Source: Glutamicibacter arilaitensis Re117 (GTDB lineage Bacteria > Actinomycetota > Actinomycetes > Actinomycetales > Micrococcaceae). From it: 64,000 nucleotides of DNA. Made by a program: the position numbers and the translations under genes. How positions within the stretch are numbered: position 1 is the stretch's first letter; each line of letters opens with the position of its first letter. Of this stretch, positions 1 through 7,787 are shown piece by piece. The notes under the pieces are model-generated. The model saw nothing but the letters and a program-made list of their open reading frames with translations, had not been told where the DNA came from and did not search any database. Where the stretch lies: positions 372,001 through 436,000 of the forward strand of contig NC_014550.1 in the NCBI RefSeq assembly GCF_000197735.1. Reading direction: 5' to 3'.

Positions 1-276
1 GCCAAGCTGTTCGCCCAAAATGCTGGGGTCCAAGGTTTTGACGTCAACGCTCTTGCGCAGCTGGGCATGTACCGTCAGCAAAGTAGTCAGTCCCTCAAGT
101 GCTGCGCGGGTCTCGCTGGCTGCTTGTCCTTCTTCGTGGAAATGGCGGAAAAGCGAGGACTTGAAAGGCTGAAGAGCTTGGCGTACTTCGGATTCGAAGG
201 GCACGTTACTGGCGCCTGAACGGCGGGCTGGGTGGCCCTGGGCTGGCTTCTTCTTGGCTGGTTTACGTGAGGCCAT
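1..276 (-). CDS. Hypothetical protein, N-terminal 92 residues, runs off the left edge
   Basis: An ATG at 276 opens a leftward frame that stays open to the window edge. The first 25 residues are basic and rich in Lys, Pro and Arg (KPAKKKPAQGH). The rest is hydrophilic and mixed alpha-helical in character, with no signal peptide or membrane segment. I do not recognise a family. It could be a small cytoplasmic or nucleic-acid-associated protein, but the only support is the basic N-terminus. It is divergent from the DadA-like gene at 600, with about 320 bases between them. Confidence 0.6.
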   Translation of the reverse strand, partial: MASRKPAKKKPAQGHPARRSGASNVPFESEVRQALQPFKSSLFRHFHEEGQAASETRAALEGLTTLLTVHAQLRKSVDVKTLDPSILGEQLG

Positions 277-599
277 ATGAGTGAGGCAGTTCCTTAGAAA
301 TGACTGATCGCTGGGTTTGGCAATTCGCTTCCTTCCAGTTTACGCAGGACGCGCATATCGGGTTGATAGCTTCCAAGAATAGTGACGCCACCTATGGGGA
401 AAGTTCCCATGTATCTCAAAGTATCTGTTGGAAGTTCGGTGGGATTGGATATTTTCTGCAGAAAACACAAAAGTTCCGGTGGTGTGGTGACGCTCACCGT
501 GGAATCATCAGAACGCGTTGATTTTCGACGCAGATCGCGCGACAGTGATCACATACGGGCTCGTGTGGAGAGGCCGTCAAAATGCTTGGAGGTTGGATT
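277..599. other. Divergent intergenic region, no convincing gene
   Basis: This 323-base stretch separates two divergent genes and should hold both promoters. A 67-codon leftward frame crosses it (294-497) but lacks a ribosome binding site and uses many AT-ending codons unlike the neighbours. The only clear signal is GGAGG at 588-592, which sets the start of the downstream gene at 600. I see no clear -35/-10 pair, hairpin or RNA gene. Confidence 0.5.
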
Positions 600-1877
600 G
601 TGGCTGGAGTAACCGTGCCAGATCATGTCGTTGTTGTTGGTGCTGGCTTTGTTGGCTTGTCAACCGCTTGGTACCTGCAGGAAGCTGGTGTTAAAGTCAC
701 CGTCGTGGACCGTGGTGGTGTAGCTGCCGGCTCTTCATGGGGCAATGCTGGCTGGCTGACGCCGGCATTGACTTTGCCTATCGCAGAGCCTGCAATTTTC
801 AAGAACGGCCTGAAGATGATGCTCGACCCGGCATCTCCGCTCTACATCCCGTTGAAGGCGGATGCCAAGCTGCTGCGCTTCCTCATCGGCTTTGCTTGGC
901 ACTCGACCCCGAGGAAATGGGAAGAAGCCATGCGCGTCTACTCCGAAATCGGAGCAACCGGGCTGGATGCTTTTGACGAAATTGCTCAGGCAACCACTGC
1001 AGGGCCGGGTGTGCAAGAGCTAACCAAGCCAGCAGATCCTTTCTTGACCGGCTTTACCTCCTTGAAGGATCGTGACGGGTTGCTGCACGAGTTCGAGATG
1101 ATTGAGAAGACCGGAGGCGAGGTCGACTACGAATTGCTCACCGGTGATGAACTGCGCGGCATTGAGCCGACCTTGTCCAACAAGGTTGCTGCCGGCGTAG
1201 CCATCAAGAACCAGCGCTACCTCAACCCACCAAAGTTCATGGAATCGCTGGCCGAATCCGTAGTCGCCCGCGGAGGTGACATCATCGGCAACTTCAACGT
1301 CACCGATGTGCGTGATAACGGAAAATCGGTAACCATCATCGGATCTGAAGGACGCTCGATCACTGCTGATCACGTCGTGCTGGCTACCGGCGCATGGATG
1401 ACCGACATGGCCAACAAGTTCGGTGTGAATGTCGTGGTCCAGGCGGGTCGCGGCTATTCGTTCACCGTTGAGCCTGAGGACATGCCAACGCACCCGATCT
1501 ACTTCCCGGCGCAGCGCGTAGCCTGCACCCCGCTGGGTGATCGCTTCCGCATCGCTGGCACCATGGAGTTCCGCGACGTCAACCACAAGCTGGAGCCCAA
1601 GCGTATTGAGGCCATCGTCGCCGCTGCGACCCCGGTCTACAAGGGCATCAACTGGGAAAACCGCAAGGAAGAGTGGGTTGGTGGACGGCCATGCACCGCC
1701 GATGGCATGCCACTGGTCGGCCAGACTGGCTCTGCGCGCGTCTCAGTCGGTGGCGGCCATGGCATGTGGGGCGTTGCGCTCGGTCCATTGACCGGCAAGA
1801 TCCTCGCTGCCCAGATCACCGGCCAGCAGGCCCCTTCCATTGCTCGGCACTTCAACCCGCTGCGTAAGGGTTTCTAG
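600..1877 (+). CDS. FAD-dependent D-amino-acid dehydrogenase-like oxidoreductase (DadA family)
   Basis: Predicted DAO-family flavoprotein of 425 residues. The N-terminal dinucleotide-binding motif GAGFVG (about residues 14-19) is followed by an acidic beta-2 end (VVDRG) that would hold the FAD ribose. Further on are the C-terminal GHGMWG segment and a G-rich tail typical of DadA and glycine-oxidase relatives. The family deaminates D-amino acids or small amines to 2-oxo acids, passing electrons to the respiratory chain or oxygen; the substrate cannot be read here. GTG 600 is preferred over ATG 582 because GGAGG at 588-592 lies 7 bases upstream of it. The gene stands alone and ends at a strong hairpin. 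No alanine racemase or Lrp-type regulator is visible nearby. Confidence 0.85.
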   Translation: MAGVTVPDHVVVVGAGFVGLSTAWYLQEAGVKVTVVDRGGVAAGSSWGNAGWLTPALTLPIAEPAIFKNGLKMMLDPASPLYIPLKADAKLLRFLIGFAWHSTPRKWEEAMRVYSEIGATGLDAFDEIAQATTAGPGVQELTKPADPFLTGFTSLKDRDGLLHEFEMIEKTGGEVDYELLTGDELRGIEPTLSNKVAAGVAIKNQRYLNPPKFMESLAESVVARGGDIIGNFNVTDVRDNGKSVTIIGSEGRSITADHVVLATGAWMTDMANKFGVNVVVQAGRGYSFTVEPEDMPTHPIYFPAQRVACTPLGDRFRIAGTMEFRDVNHKLEPKRIEAIVAAATPVYKGINWENRKEEWVGGRPCTADGMPLVGQTGSARVSVGGGHGMWGVALGPLTGKILAAQITGQQAPSIARHFNPLRKGF

Positions 1878-1909
1878 GCGTTTCGGTCCACACCCGGAAC
1901 GAAAAAGAG

Positions 1910-1960
1910 AACCGGCTTGCGGTGCATCATTTCGATGCACCGCAAGCCGGTTTGTCTTTT
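1910..1960 (+). terminator. Rho-independent terminator of the DadA-like gene
   Basis: A perfect 19-bp inverted repeat (1910-1928 with 1934-1952) encloses a 5-base loop and runs into TTTGTCTTTT. It begins about 30 bases after the stop codon. This is one of the strongest terminators in the window. Confidence 0.9.
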
Positions 1961-2060
1961 GGGGATTCAGGACCACAATTCGCACAAGCGCTTTCGCGCC
2001 TCTCTCTGTCGTGAACGAAGGGCAGTGCCACGGGGTATCCCGGCTTGATGGCTGGGGTGC

Positions 2061-2092
2061 CCTTAAGAGGCTCTTCAGGATTGAGAGTGTAG
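2061..2092. repeat. Left target duplication and terminal inverted repeat of first ISL3 element
   Basis: CCTTAAGA (2061-2068) is the target duplication. The 24-bp inverted repeat follows at 2069-2092 and pairs with 3494-3517 with three mismatches. Confidence 0.9.
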
Positions 2093-2144
2093 CCACCTAA
2101 ACCCAACACCCCGGATCCCGGGCATGTCGTCAATGCATTAAAAA

Positions 2145-2202
2145 GTCGAGGCCTTCCAGAAGAATGGAAGTTACCACACTAACCATTTCTAGAGACCTCG
2201 AC
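2145..2202 (+). promoter_or_regulatory. Hairpins covering the transposase translation start
   Basis: GTCGAGGCCT at 2145-2154 pairs with 2193-2202, one mismatch in ten, ending one base before the GTG start at 2204. Inside it CTTCCA (2153-2158) and TGGAAG (2165-2170) form a smaller perfect stem. Such structures in IS elements often hide the start from read-through transcripts; that role is inferred. Confidence 0.4.
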
Positions 2203-2203
2203 T

Positions 2204-3511
2204 GTGCACCATTCTATCTATACCCCCGCAAATCTCACGACTTTCACCAACCTTGACGGACTGGGACTCACCGCCATCGGGCAGCGCCTCACGCCGAAGA
2301 AAGCTGAGATCCTCTGCCAAGTGACCAACCCTGACCCATGGTGCCAAACGTGCGGAACGCCCGGAAATCCACGCGATACCGTCACCCGGCGCCTGGCCCA
2401 CGAACCGTTCGGATGGCGGCCCACCGTCCTGGTGATCAAGCACCGCCGCTACCGCTGCAACCACTGCCAACGAGTCTGGCGTGAAGACCTCAGCCAAGCG
2501 GTAGCGCCACGACAGAAAATCAGCCGGACCGGGCTACGCTGGGCTTTGGCCGGGCTAGTCACCCAGCACCTGTCAGTCTCACGGATTGCCGAAGGGCTCG
2601 GTGTCACCTGGAATACCGCCAACGAAGCAGTGCTGGCCGAAGGCCAGCGCCTGCTGATAGATGACCCAACCCGGTTCAACGGAGTCAAAGTGTTGGGAGT
2701 TGATGAGCACGTGTGGCGGCATACCAAAAGTGGAGACAAGTACGTGACGGTCATTGTTGACCTCACCCCGGTGAAGGCTGGCACTGGCACCGCACGATTG
2801 CTCGACATGATTCCCGGACGTTCCAAGGCCGTGTTCAAGACCTGGCTTGCTGAACGCGGTGAAGCATGGAAAAACAATGTTGAGGTGGTCGCGATGGACG
2901 GGTTCACCGGCTTCAAAAGCGCTGCTGCTGAGGAACTGCCCCAAGCCGTAGAAGTCTTGGACCCTTTTCATGTGGTCAAGCTCGGCTCCGAGGCGTTGGA
3001 CCAGGCCAGACAACGAGTTCAGCGTGAACAATATGGGCGGCGTGGCCGGAAAGATGATCCGCTGTATAAGTGCCGGCGTACGCTGACTACAGGTTTATCG
3101 CTGGCCACAGAGAAACAGAAACAGCGCGTTGAAGACCTGTTCAACGTTGCGAAGCACGAGCCTGTGCAATTGGTCTGGAGCGTTTACCAGAGGATGGTTG
3201 ATGCCTACCGGCAGAAGAAGCCCGAGATCGGGCGGTGGGCCATGGAGCAACTGATCAACGAGATCGGTACGAAGGTGCCCAAGGGTTTACCGGAGTTGAA
3301 GAAGCTCGGTGGTACGCTGCGCAGGCGGAAACCGGATGTCCTCGCGTACTTTGATCACGTTGGCAGTTCCAATGGGCCTACTGAAGCGCTCAATGGGCGG
3401 TTGGAGCACCTGCGGGGTATCGCTTTGGGGTTCAAGAATTTGGCGCACTATATTGCACGGTCATTGTTGGAAACCGGTGGCTTTAGATCGCGTTTACACC
3501 CTGAATCCTGA
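2204..3511 (+). CDS. ISL3-family transposase
   Basis: Transposase of 435 residues that would excise and insert the surrounding IS. The N-terminus holds a zinc-finger-like module (CQTCG near residue 48, then CNHCQ near residue 86) as in ISL3 proteins, followed by a helix-turn-helix-like region. The DDE catalytic domain includes GVDEH in the first strand and the MDGFTGF and DPFHVVKL segments. The C-terminus carries the NGPTEALNGRLEHLRG block characteristic of this family. It starts at GTG 2204. Its length is normal for the family and the frame is intact, so the element could be active. Confidence 0.93.
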   Translation: MHHSIYTPANLTTFTNLDGLGLTAIGQRLTPKKAEILCQVTNPDPWCQTCGTPGNPRDTVTRRLAHEPFGWRPTVLVIKHRRYRCNHCQRVWREDLSQAVAPRQKISRTGLRWALAGLVTQHLSVSRIAEGLGVTWNTANEAVLAEGQRLLIDDPTRFNGVKVLGVDEHVWRHTKSGDKYVTVIVDLTPVKAGTGTARLLDMIPGRSKAVFKTWLAERGEAWKNNVEVVAMDGFTGFKSAAAEELPQAVEVLDPFHVVKLGSEALDQARQRVQREQYGRRGRKDDPLYKCRRTLTTGLSLATEKQKQRVEDLFNVAKHEPVQLVWSVYQRMVDAYRQKKPEIGRWAMEQLINEIGTKVPKGLPELKKLGGTLRRRKPDVLAYFDHVGSSNGPTEALNGRLEHLRGIALGFKNLAHYIARSLLETGGFRSRLHPES

Positions 3512-3525
3512 AGAGCCCCTTAAGA
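3494..3525. repeat. Right terminal inverted repeat and target duplication of first ISL3 element
   Basis: The inverted repeat occupies 3494-3517 and contains the transposase stop codon. CCTTAAGA at 3518-3525 exactly repeats 2061-2068. Confidence 0.9.
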
Positions 3526-3570
3526 TACTCGGTGCGGATCCGAATTTCAGTTCATCGGCAACCAGCCAAT

Positions 3571-4425
3571 TTACTGGTGGCGAGTGGAAGTTCCTTCGAG
3601 GATGTGGCGATATCCCTGGGCATAGCTGGGATATTCGAGCTGTAATCCGCTAGCTAACAGTCGAGCATTATCCAGCCGCCGGTCCGCAGCACTACGTGTC
3701 GGCGCTTCGGAGGCACCTGGCGGTACGGGTAGGTCGAGTTGCTTGGCAAGGAACTCGTAGACCTCGCCGAGCTGAGCCGGGGCGCTGTCGCTGGCCAGAT
3801 ACAGTTCCGCTGCCTGCTCGCCAAGAGCGGCGACATGGACTATGGCTTGGGCCAGATCATCGCGGTGGATGCGATTGGTCCAGTGCGACTGTATTGGCAG
3901 CTGCGCAGTGCCTGAGCGAACTATGTCGACCAGGCGGGTGCGTCCCGGTCCGTAAATTCCAGAGGCTCGCAAAATGGTCACTGGCAATCCGCTGCCGGCG
4001 AGCGCGATTTCGGTCTGCGCCAAGACCTTCGAAGTCTCGCGGGTTGGAGCCAACGGCGCGGATTCATCGACCCATTGACCTGCTTCACCGCCCATGACGG
4101 CGCTGGAGGAGACGTAGATGAAACGTCGCAGCTTCGGGCAGTCCGCCGCGACGCGGGTAGCCAGCTCCTTGGCCACGTTCAAGTAGCTGCGTTGGTAGCC
4201 TTCAGCGTCGCGCGTGACCGGAACGGGGGTCAGTACCACGATGTCGGTTTCCGGGTCGATGGCCGGCCACTTAGCAGGCACGAGCAAGTCCACGCTGTGG
4301 CCTGTGAATAGGCCAGGGAGCTTGTCTGCCTGGCGGCGCCAGGCAGTGACCTCATGGCCATGGGCGTGGAAACGCAGTCCGGCTTCGGTAGCGACATCTC
4401 CGCAGCTGACCAGTAATACCTTCAC
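3571..4425 (-). CDS. NAD(P)-binding epimerase/reductase of the atypical SDR (YeeZ-like) type
   Basis: A 284-residue Rossmann protein. It starts VKVLLVSCGDVATEAG, a degenerate glycine-rich loop, then continues with a YVSSSAVMG strand, an ILRASGIYGPGR segment and a C-terminal substrate-binding half, as in extended or atypical SDRs related to YeeZ. The canonical YxxxK pair is not evident; the corresponding region reads SSAVMGGEAGQW. The substrate is unknown. I start at GTG 4425 because AAGGAG lies 5 bases upstream; an upstream extension to 4512 would run into the divergent promoter region. It is divergent from the MFS gene at 4541 and its 3' end is 46 bases from the IS duplication. Confidence 0.75.
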   Translation of the reverse strand: MKVLLVSCGDVATEAGLRFHAHGHEVTAWRRQADKLPGLFTGHSVDLLVPAKWPAIDPETDIVVLTPVPVTRDAEGYQRSYLNVAKELATRVAADCPKLRRFIYVSSSAVMGGEAGQWVDESAPLAPTRETSKVLAQTEIALAGSGLPVTILRASGIYGPGRTRLVDIVRSGTAQLPIQSHWTNRIHRDDLAQAIVHVAALGEQAAELYLASDSAPAQLGEVYEFLAKQLDLPVPPGASEAPTRSAADRRLDNARLLASGLQLEYPSYAQGYRHILEGTSTRHQ

Positions 4426-4540
4426 GAGACTCCTTGGGTGCGTTGCAGTAGGTGGCGTGAATTCTTCTGCCTCTAGACTAGGACTTTGGCGGGAGTCGAT
4501 CGAGTTGGCCAACCGTCAAGTGGTCAAAGGCAGGAGGAGC

Positions 4541-5746
4541 ATGGGTGCGTCAGCGCGTTGCGTGATCTTTGCTGCCGTGGCCTTCTTCTCCATGCTCGGC
4601 GAGGGCATGGCCGTTTTCGCTTTGACCCTTGCAACGGCAGACGAACTGGGGTCATGGGGCGTCACCGCATTATTCTTGGCAGGGCTGGTGCCTCCGGTGG
4701 TCTTTGCTCCTTGGGTGGGGCGCTGGGTGGACGGTTCTGCGCTTTGGCGCGTATGGATCATCAATCTAGGTCTGCACGTGCTGGTATTTGCAGCCATGGC
4801 GCTGGCCGGAAGCATCATTGCCAGCTTGGCTTTGTTGTCCGTGGCCAGCGTTTGCGCAGTCGTCAACGGTGCAGTGATCTTCAAACTCATCCCACGAATC
4901 CGCGGGGGATTCAGCGTCGCCCGGGCCAGCAGCTTTCTTGTGGTGGCGACCTCGCTGGCCGGCATCATTGCCCCTGCCGTTGCTTCCTTCGTTTTTGCAG
5001 CACGTGGCCTGGGTGTTGTGCTGTGGTGCGCGGCGTTAGGTTTCGTGATCCTCGCCGTGGCGGCGGTGCTGCTCTTTTCTTCGCAGCGCTCGAATCCGGA
5101 TGAAACTGCTGCTTCCGCCGCGCCTACCGCGCCGCATGCGGCCGCTGCTGCACGAAGCACCGCGGTCTTGCTGCACGACTGGCGTCTGCGTGTGCTGTTG
5201 CTTCCAATGGCGGCCATTGTGTTGTTCACGGCTGCCGAGGGGGTGGCCGGGGTGTTCTATCTGCGTGAAGTGACCGCCACGGACACCGGGTACGCGGTAC
5301 TGCTGGGGGCTTGGTCGCTGGGAGCTGTGGCCGGTTCGCTGGTTGGCGGCAACCAGCGGTTTGGCGCGCGCAGCGCGCTGCCGATCCTGCTCGGTGGTGC
5401 TGGAGTCGGAGCCGCAATTCTGGTTGAGGGGCTTTGGGCTAATCCTGCGGGTCTGGCTGTGGTCTTCTTACTGGGCGGAGTGGGCAACGGGCTGCATAAT
5501 ACTGGGGTGCGAACGGCGATCTACGACTACGTGCCAGAATCCCGGCATGGTGCGGCGTGGGCCCAGCTTCGGATGATGATCAACATCATGGTTGCGCTGG
5601 GATATCTTGTCGGGACCCCGGGGTTGTTTGTTGAGCCTGCCCAGCTGGTTATCGTCTTTTCCGGTGCCGGGACGCTACTGGCTATCGCCCTGAGCCTTGT
5701 ATTGCTCAAGCGCAGGAACGGACAAAGTCCTATCTCGAATCGATGA
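4541..5746 (+). CDS. MFS transporter, probable exporter
   Basis: A 401-residue polytopic membrane protein with about 10-12 hydrophobic segments and the MFS motif-A-like loop WVGRWVDGS between the second and third. A second half begins near residue 215 after a short Ala-rich cytoplasmic linker. It most resembles the MFS_3/EntS-like group of 12-TM exporters. The start at ATG 4541 is set by GGAGGAG immediately upstream; the longer frame from 4214 crosses the divergent gene and is not credible. The substrate cannot be inferred. Confidence 0.82.
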   Translation: MGASARCVIFAAVAFFSMLGEGMAVFALTLATADELGSWGVTALFLAGLVPPVVFAPWVGRWVDGSALWRVWIINLGLHVLVFAAMALAGSIIASLALLSVASVCAVVNGAVIFKLIPRIRGGFSVARASSFLVVATSLAGIIAPAVASFVFAARGLGVVLWCAALGFVILAVAAVLLFSSQRSNPDETAASAAPTAPHAAAAARSTAVLLHDWRLRVLLLPMAAIVLFTAAEGVAGVFYLREVTATDTGYAVLLGAWSLGAVAGSLVGGNQRFGARSALPILLGGAGVGAAILVEGLWANPAGLAVVFLLGGVGNGLHNTGVRTAIYDYVPESRHGAAWAQLRMMINIMVALGYLVGTPGLFVEPAQLVIVFSGAGTLLAIALSLVLLKRRNGQSPISNR

Positions 5747-5964
5747 GTCGCCGCTACGCAGCATTTCACTCCGGGCTGTTGCCTGAACCGAGCTCAGATC
5801 ACTGAAATCATGGCTCAGCGCGCGAGCCAGGCATCAGGTAAAGGAGATCCTTCCTTCAACGGTTCCAATAATTTCTGCCACCTCTGACCCGTGGTGTTGA
5901 AGTACTGTCTTGCCGAACGCAAACGGGGAGTCCGCTGGAGGTGAAGTGCTGCGCCGCAACACGA

Positions 5965-5993
5965 TACAATCAAGTATTCGAATATTTGTACTA
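5965..5993 (+). promoter_or_regulatory. Probable SOS (LexA) box and -10 element of the umuDC operon
   Basis: TACAAT at 5965-5970 is a good -10 hexamer. TCGAATATTTGTACTA at 5978-5993 matches 11 of the 14 defined positions of the actinobacterial LexA site as I recall it (TCGAAM-A-NN-TGTTCGA). LexA bound here would cover the transcription start. The two genes downstream are classical SOS functions, which supports the assignment. The -35 region (5942-5947) is weak. Confidence 0.6.
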
Positions 5994-6016
5994 GCTTTCA
6001 GCAGGGAGTGGTGGGT

Positions 6017-6433
6017 GTGGCTGACGAACAAGAAATGATGCCTCCGGGTGCCAGCCATGGACCGGTCCAAGCGGTCTCTGCAATGGGATTCCCCTCGCCA
6101 GCCCGCGATTATTTCGACGGCGGCCTGGATCTGAACCGTTTGCTGGTGCGTGACCGGGTTTCCACCTTCATCATGCGCGTCTCCGGCAACGCCATGCAAT
6201 CAGCAGGAATCCATGACGGCGATGAAGTAATCGTGGACCGTTCGCTCTCCGTGCGCCATGGCTCTGTGGTGATCGTGAACCTCAACGGGCAGATGCTGGT
6301 GCGCCGCTGGCAGATCGATGGCCAAGAAGTCGGGCTGCTCAGCGATGAATCGCCGCTGCCTGTGGTGCTGACCGAAGGCGATGAAGTCAACGTTTTCGGC
6401 GTGATTACCAGGTGCCTGCATCATGTCCGCTGA
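6017..6433 (+). CDS. umuD: UmuD-like S24 family protein lacking the Ser-Lys catalytic dyad
   Basis: Homologue of the UmuD subunit of DNA polymerase V, 138 residues from GTG 6017 (AGGGAG 8 bases upstream; GTG 6008 also possible). The cleavage-site block GFPSPARDY (residues 24-32) and the S24 fold are clear. However, the residue at the catalytic serine of E. coli UmuD (Ser60, in GDSM) is Ala59 (SGNAM, codon GCC at 6191-6193). The residue at Lys97 is Arg96 (LVRR, codon at 6302-6304). The frame is otherwise intact and overlaps umuC by 11 bases, so it is unlikely to be a decaying gene. It should be unable to cleave itself and may act only as a polymerase partner. Confidence 0.85.
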   Translation: MADEQEMMPPGASHGPVQAVSAMGFPSPARDYFDGGLDLNRLLVRDRVSTFIMRVSGNAMQSAGIHDGDEVIVDRSLSVRHGSVVIVNLNGQMLVRRWQIDGQEVGLLSDESPLPVVLTEGDEVNVFGVITRCLHHVR

Positions 6434-7715
6434 TCACGTGGCCCTGGTGGACGTGAATAACTTCTACGTCTCCTGCGAGCGGGCCTTCGACTATTCGCTG
6501 CGCAATCGCCCGGTTGTGGTGCTATCGAACAATGACGGCTGCGTGGTCGCTCGTTCCCAGGAAGCCAAGGATCTGGGTATTCCTACGGGGGAGCCGTTCT
6601 TCAAGGTCCAGCGCTATATGGACTCCCATAACCTTGCGGTGCGTTCGAGCAACTATGAGCTGTACGGCGACATGTCCGCCCGCGTCATGGAATTGCTAGG
6701 CCGTTATGGAACCTGGCACGAGGTGTACTCCATCGACGAGTCCTTCGTCGGGCTGGAAGGCAATCTGGAACAGGTGCGCAGTGTTGCCGCCCAAATCCGT
6801 GCTGCCATTGACCAGAGCATTGGCTTGCCGGTGTGTGTTGGCGTCTCATCAACCAAGACCCTGGCGAAGCTGGCCAACCATATCGCCAAACACAATCCGG
6901 GACTTGGCGGAGTTTGCGTCCAGCAGCTCATGGACCCCGAAGTGCTGGAGAATATTCTGCACCGAGTGCCGGTGACCGATGTCTGGGGAGTGGGCCGCAA
7001 GACCGGTGCCAAGCTGGCAGCGATGGGTATTGAATCCATCGCGGACCTGCAGGCAGCTGATCCGCTGGCGATCCGCAAGAAGTTTTCGGTCGTCTTGCAG
7101 CGAACGGTCTTCGAACTCAATGGGCAACGTTGCATCGGACCGGTGGAAGAACGAGCGGACCGCGGCCAAGTCATGTTCACCCGTTCCTTCTCCACTCCGG
7201 TACGAACCCATGAGGCAATGGAAGAAGTCATGTCGATCTATGCGCAAAAGGCCGCCAGCCGGCTGGCTCGCGAAGGCCGATATGCAGCACTGCTCACCGT
7301 GACCGCGGGAACGAGCCGATTCGCCCGGGGAGAAGCGTCCTTCCCGAGCGCACAGGTGCGCCTGCCCCGGCCGACACGGGATCCCATTCTGCTCAGCAAG
7401 CTGGCCATTGCTGCGATGCGCGACCTGATGCAGCCGGGAATTGACTACGTCCGCGGGGGAGTGATCCTTTCAGGGCTTAGTGATTCACCCGGAGAACAAC
7501 AGCTGGATCTCTTTGGACAGAGCACGGATCCGGCTGCCGAAGAACAAGAAAATGTCTCCTCGGTAGTTCAAGATATTTCCGTTCGCTTCGGAGCCAAGTC
7601 CATCGGCCTGGGGCATGCAGGAATGGCTAAGAGCCCTGAATGGTCGATGAAACGTGAACACATTTCACAGCGCTACACCACGGACTGGGACGAGCTCTTG
7701 GTGGTTCAGGCCTAG
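6423..7715 (+). CDS. umuC: UmuC-like Y-family translesion DNA polymerase
   Basis: A 430-residue Y-family polymerase, normal length for UmuC. The palm contains Asp10 in ALVDVNNFY and the Ser-x-Asp-Glu pair at 103-106 (YSIDES), which bind the catalytic metals. The helix-hairpin-helix region ([10 protein letters not shown]) and little-finger domain follow. QLDLF at about 360-364 matches the sliding-clamp binding motif. It would copy damaged DNA in an error-prone way with the product of the overlapping umuD gene. The ATG lies inside the end of umuD, indicating coupled translation and shared SOS control. Confidence 0.93.
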   Translation: MSADHVALVDVNNFYVSCERAFDYSLRNRPVVVLSNNDGCVVARSQEAKDLGIPTGEPFFKVQRYMDSHNLAVRSSNYELYGDMSARVMELLGRYGTWHEVYSIDESFVGLEGNLEQVRSVAAQIRAAIDQSIGLPVCVGVSSTKTLAKLANHIAKHNPGLGGVCVQQLMDPEVLENILHRVPVTDVWGVGRKTGAKLAAMGIESIADLQAADPLAIRKKFSVVLQRTVFELNGQRCIGPVEERADRGQVMFTRSFSTPVRTHEAMEEVMSIYAQKAASRLAREGRYAALLTVTAGTSRFARGEASFPSAQVRLPRPTRDPILLSKLAIAAMRDLMQPGIDYVRGGVILSGLSDSPGEQQLDLFGQSTDPAAEEQENVSSVVQDISVRFGAKSIGLGHAGMAKSPEWSMKREHISQRYTTDWDELLVVQA

Positions 7716-7787
7716 GTCCAGCCAAAGGACAGCGCATCGTCGAGTCTTCTTCGGGAACCTCGCAGATTTCGATGGGAAGATGATCGC

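Larger units (their letters stand above)
2069..3517 (+). mobile_element. Complete ISL3-family insertion sequence, 1449 bp
   Basis: The ends begin GGCTCTTCAGGATT on both strands, matching 21 of 24 bases. They are flanked by an exact 8-bp duplication CCTTAAGA (2061-2068 and 3518-3525). One intact transposase fills the element and its stop codon overlaps the right inverted repeat. The GGCTCTTC ends and 8-bp duplication are diagnostic of the ISL3 family, best known in corynebacteria (IS31831 and relatives). It lies downstream of the DadA-like terminator and of the leftward epimerase gene, so it breaks no recognisable gene. Confidence 0.95.

Noticed and set aside
294..497. Leftward 67-codon frame with fairly protein-like sequence next to the partial gene at the left edge
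   Set aside because: No ribosome site before its GTG, AT-rich third positions unlike all neighbours, and it fills a divergent promoter region. Kept only as intergenic.
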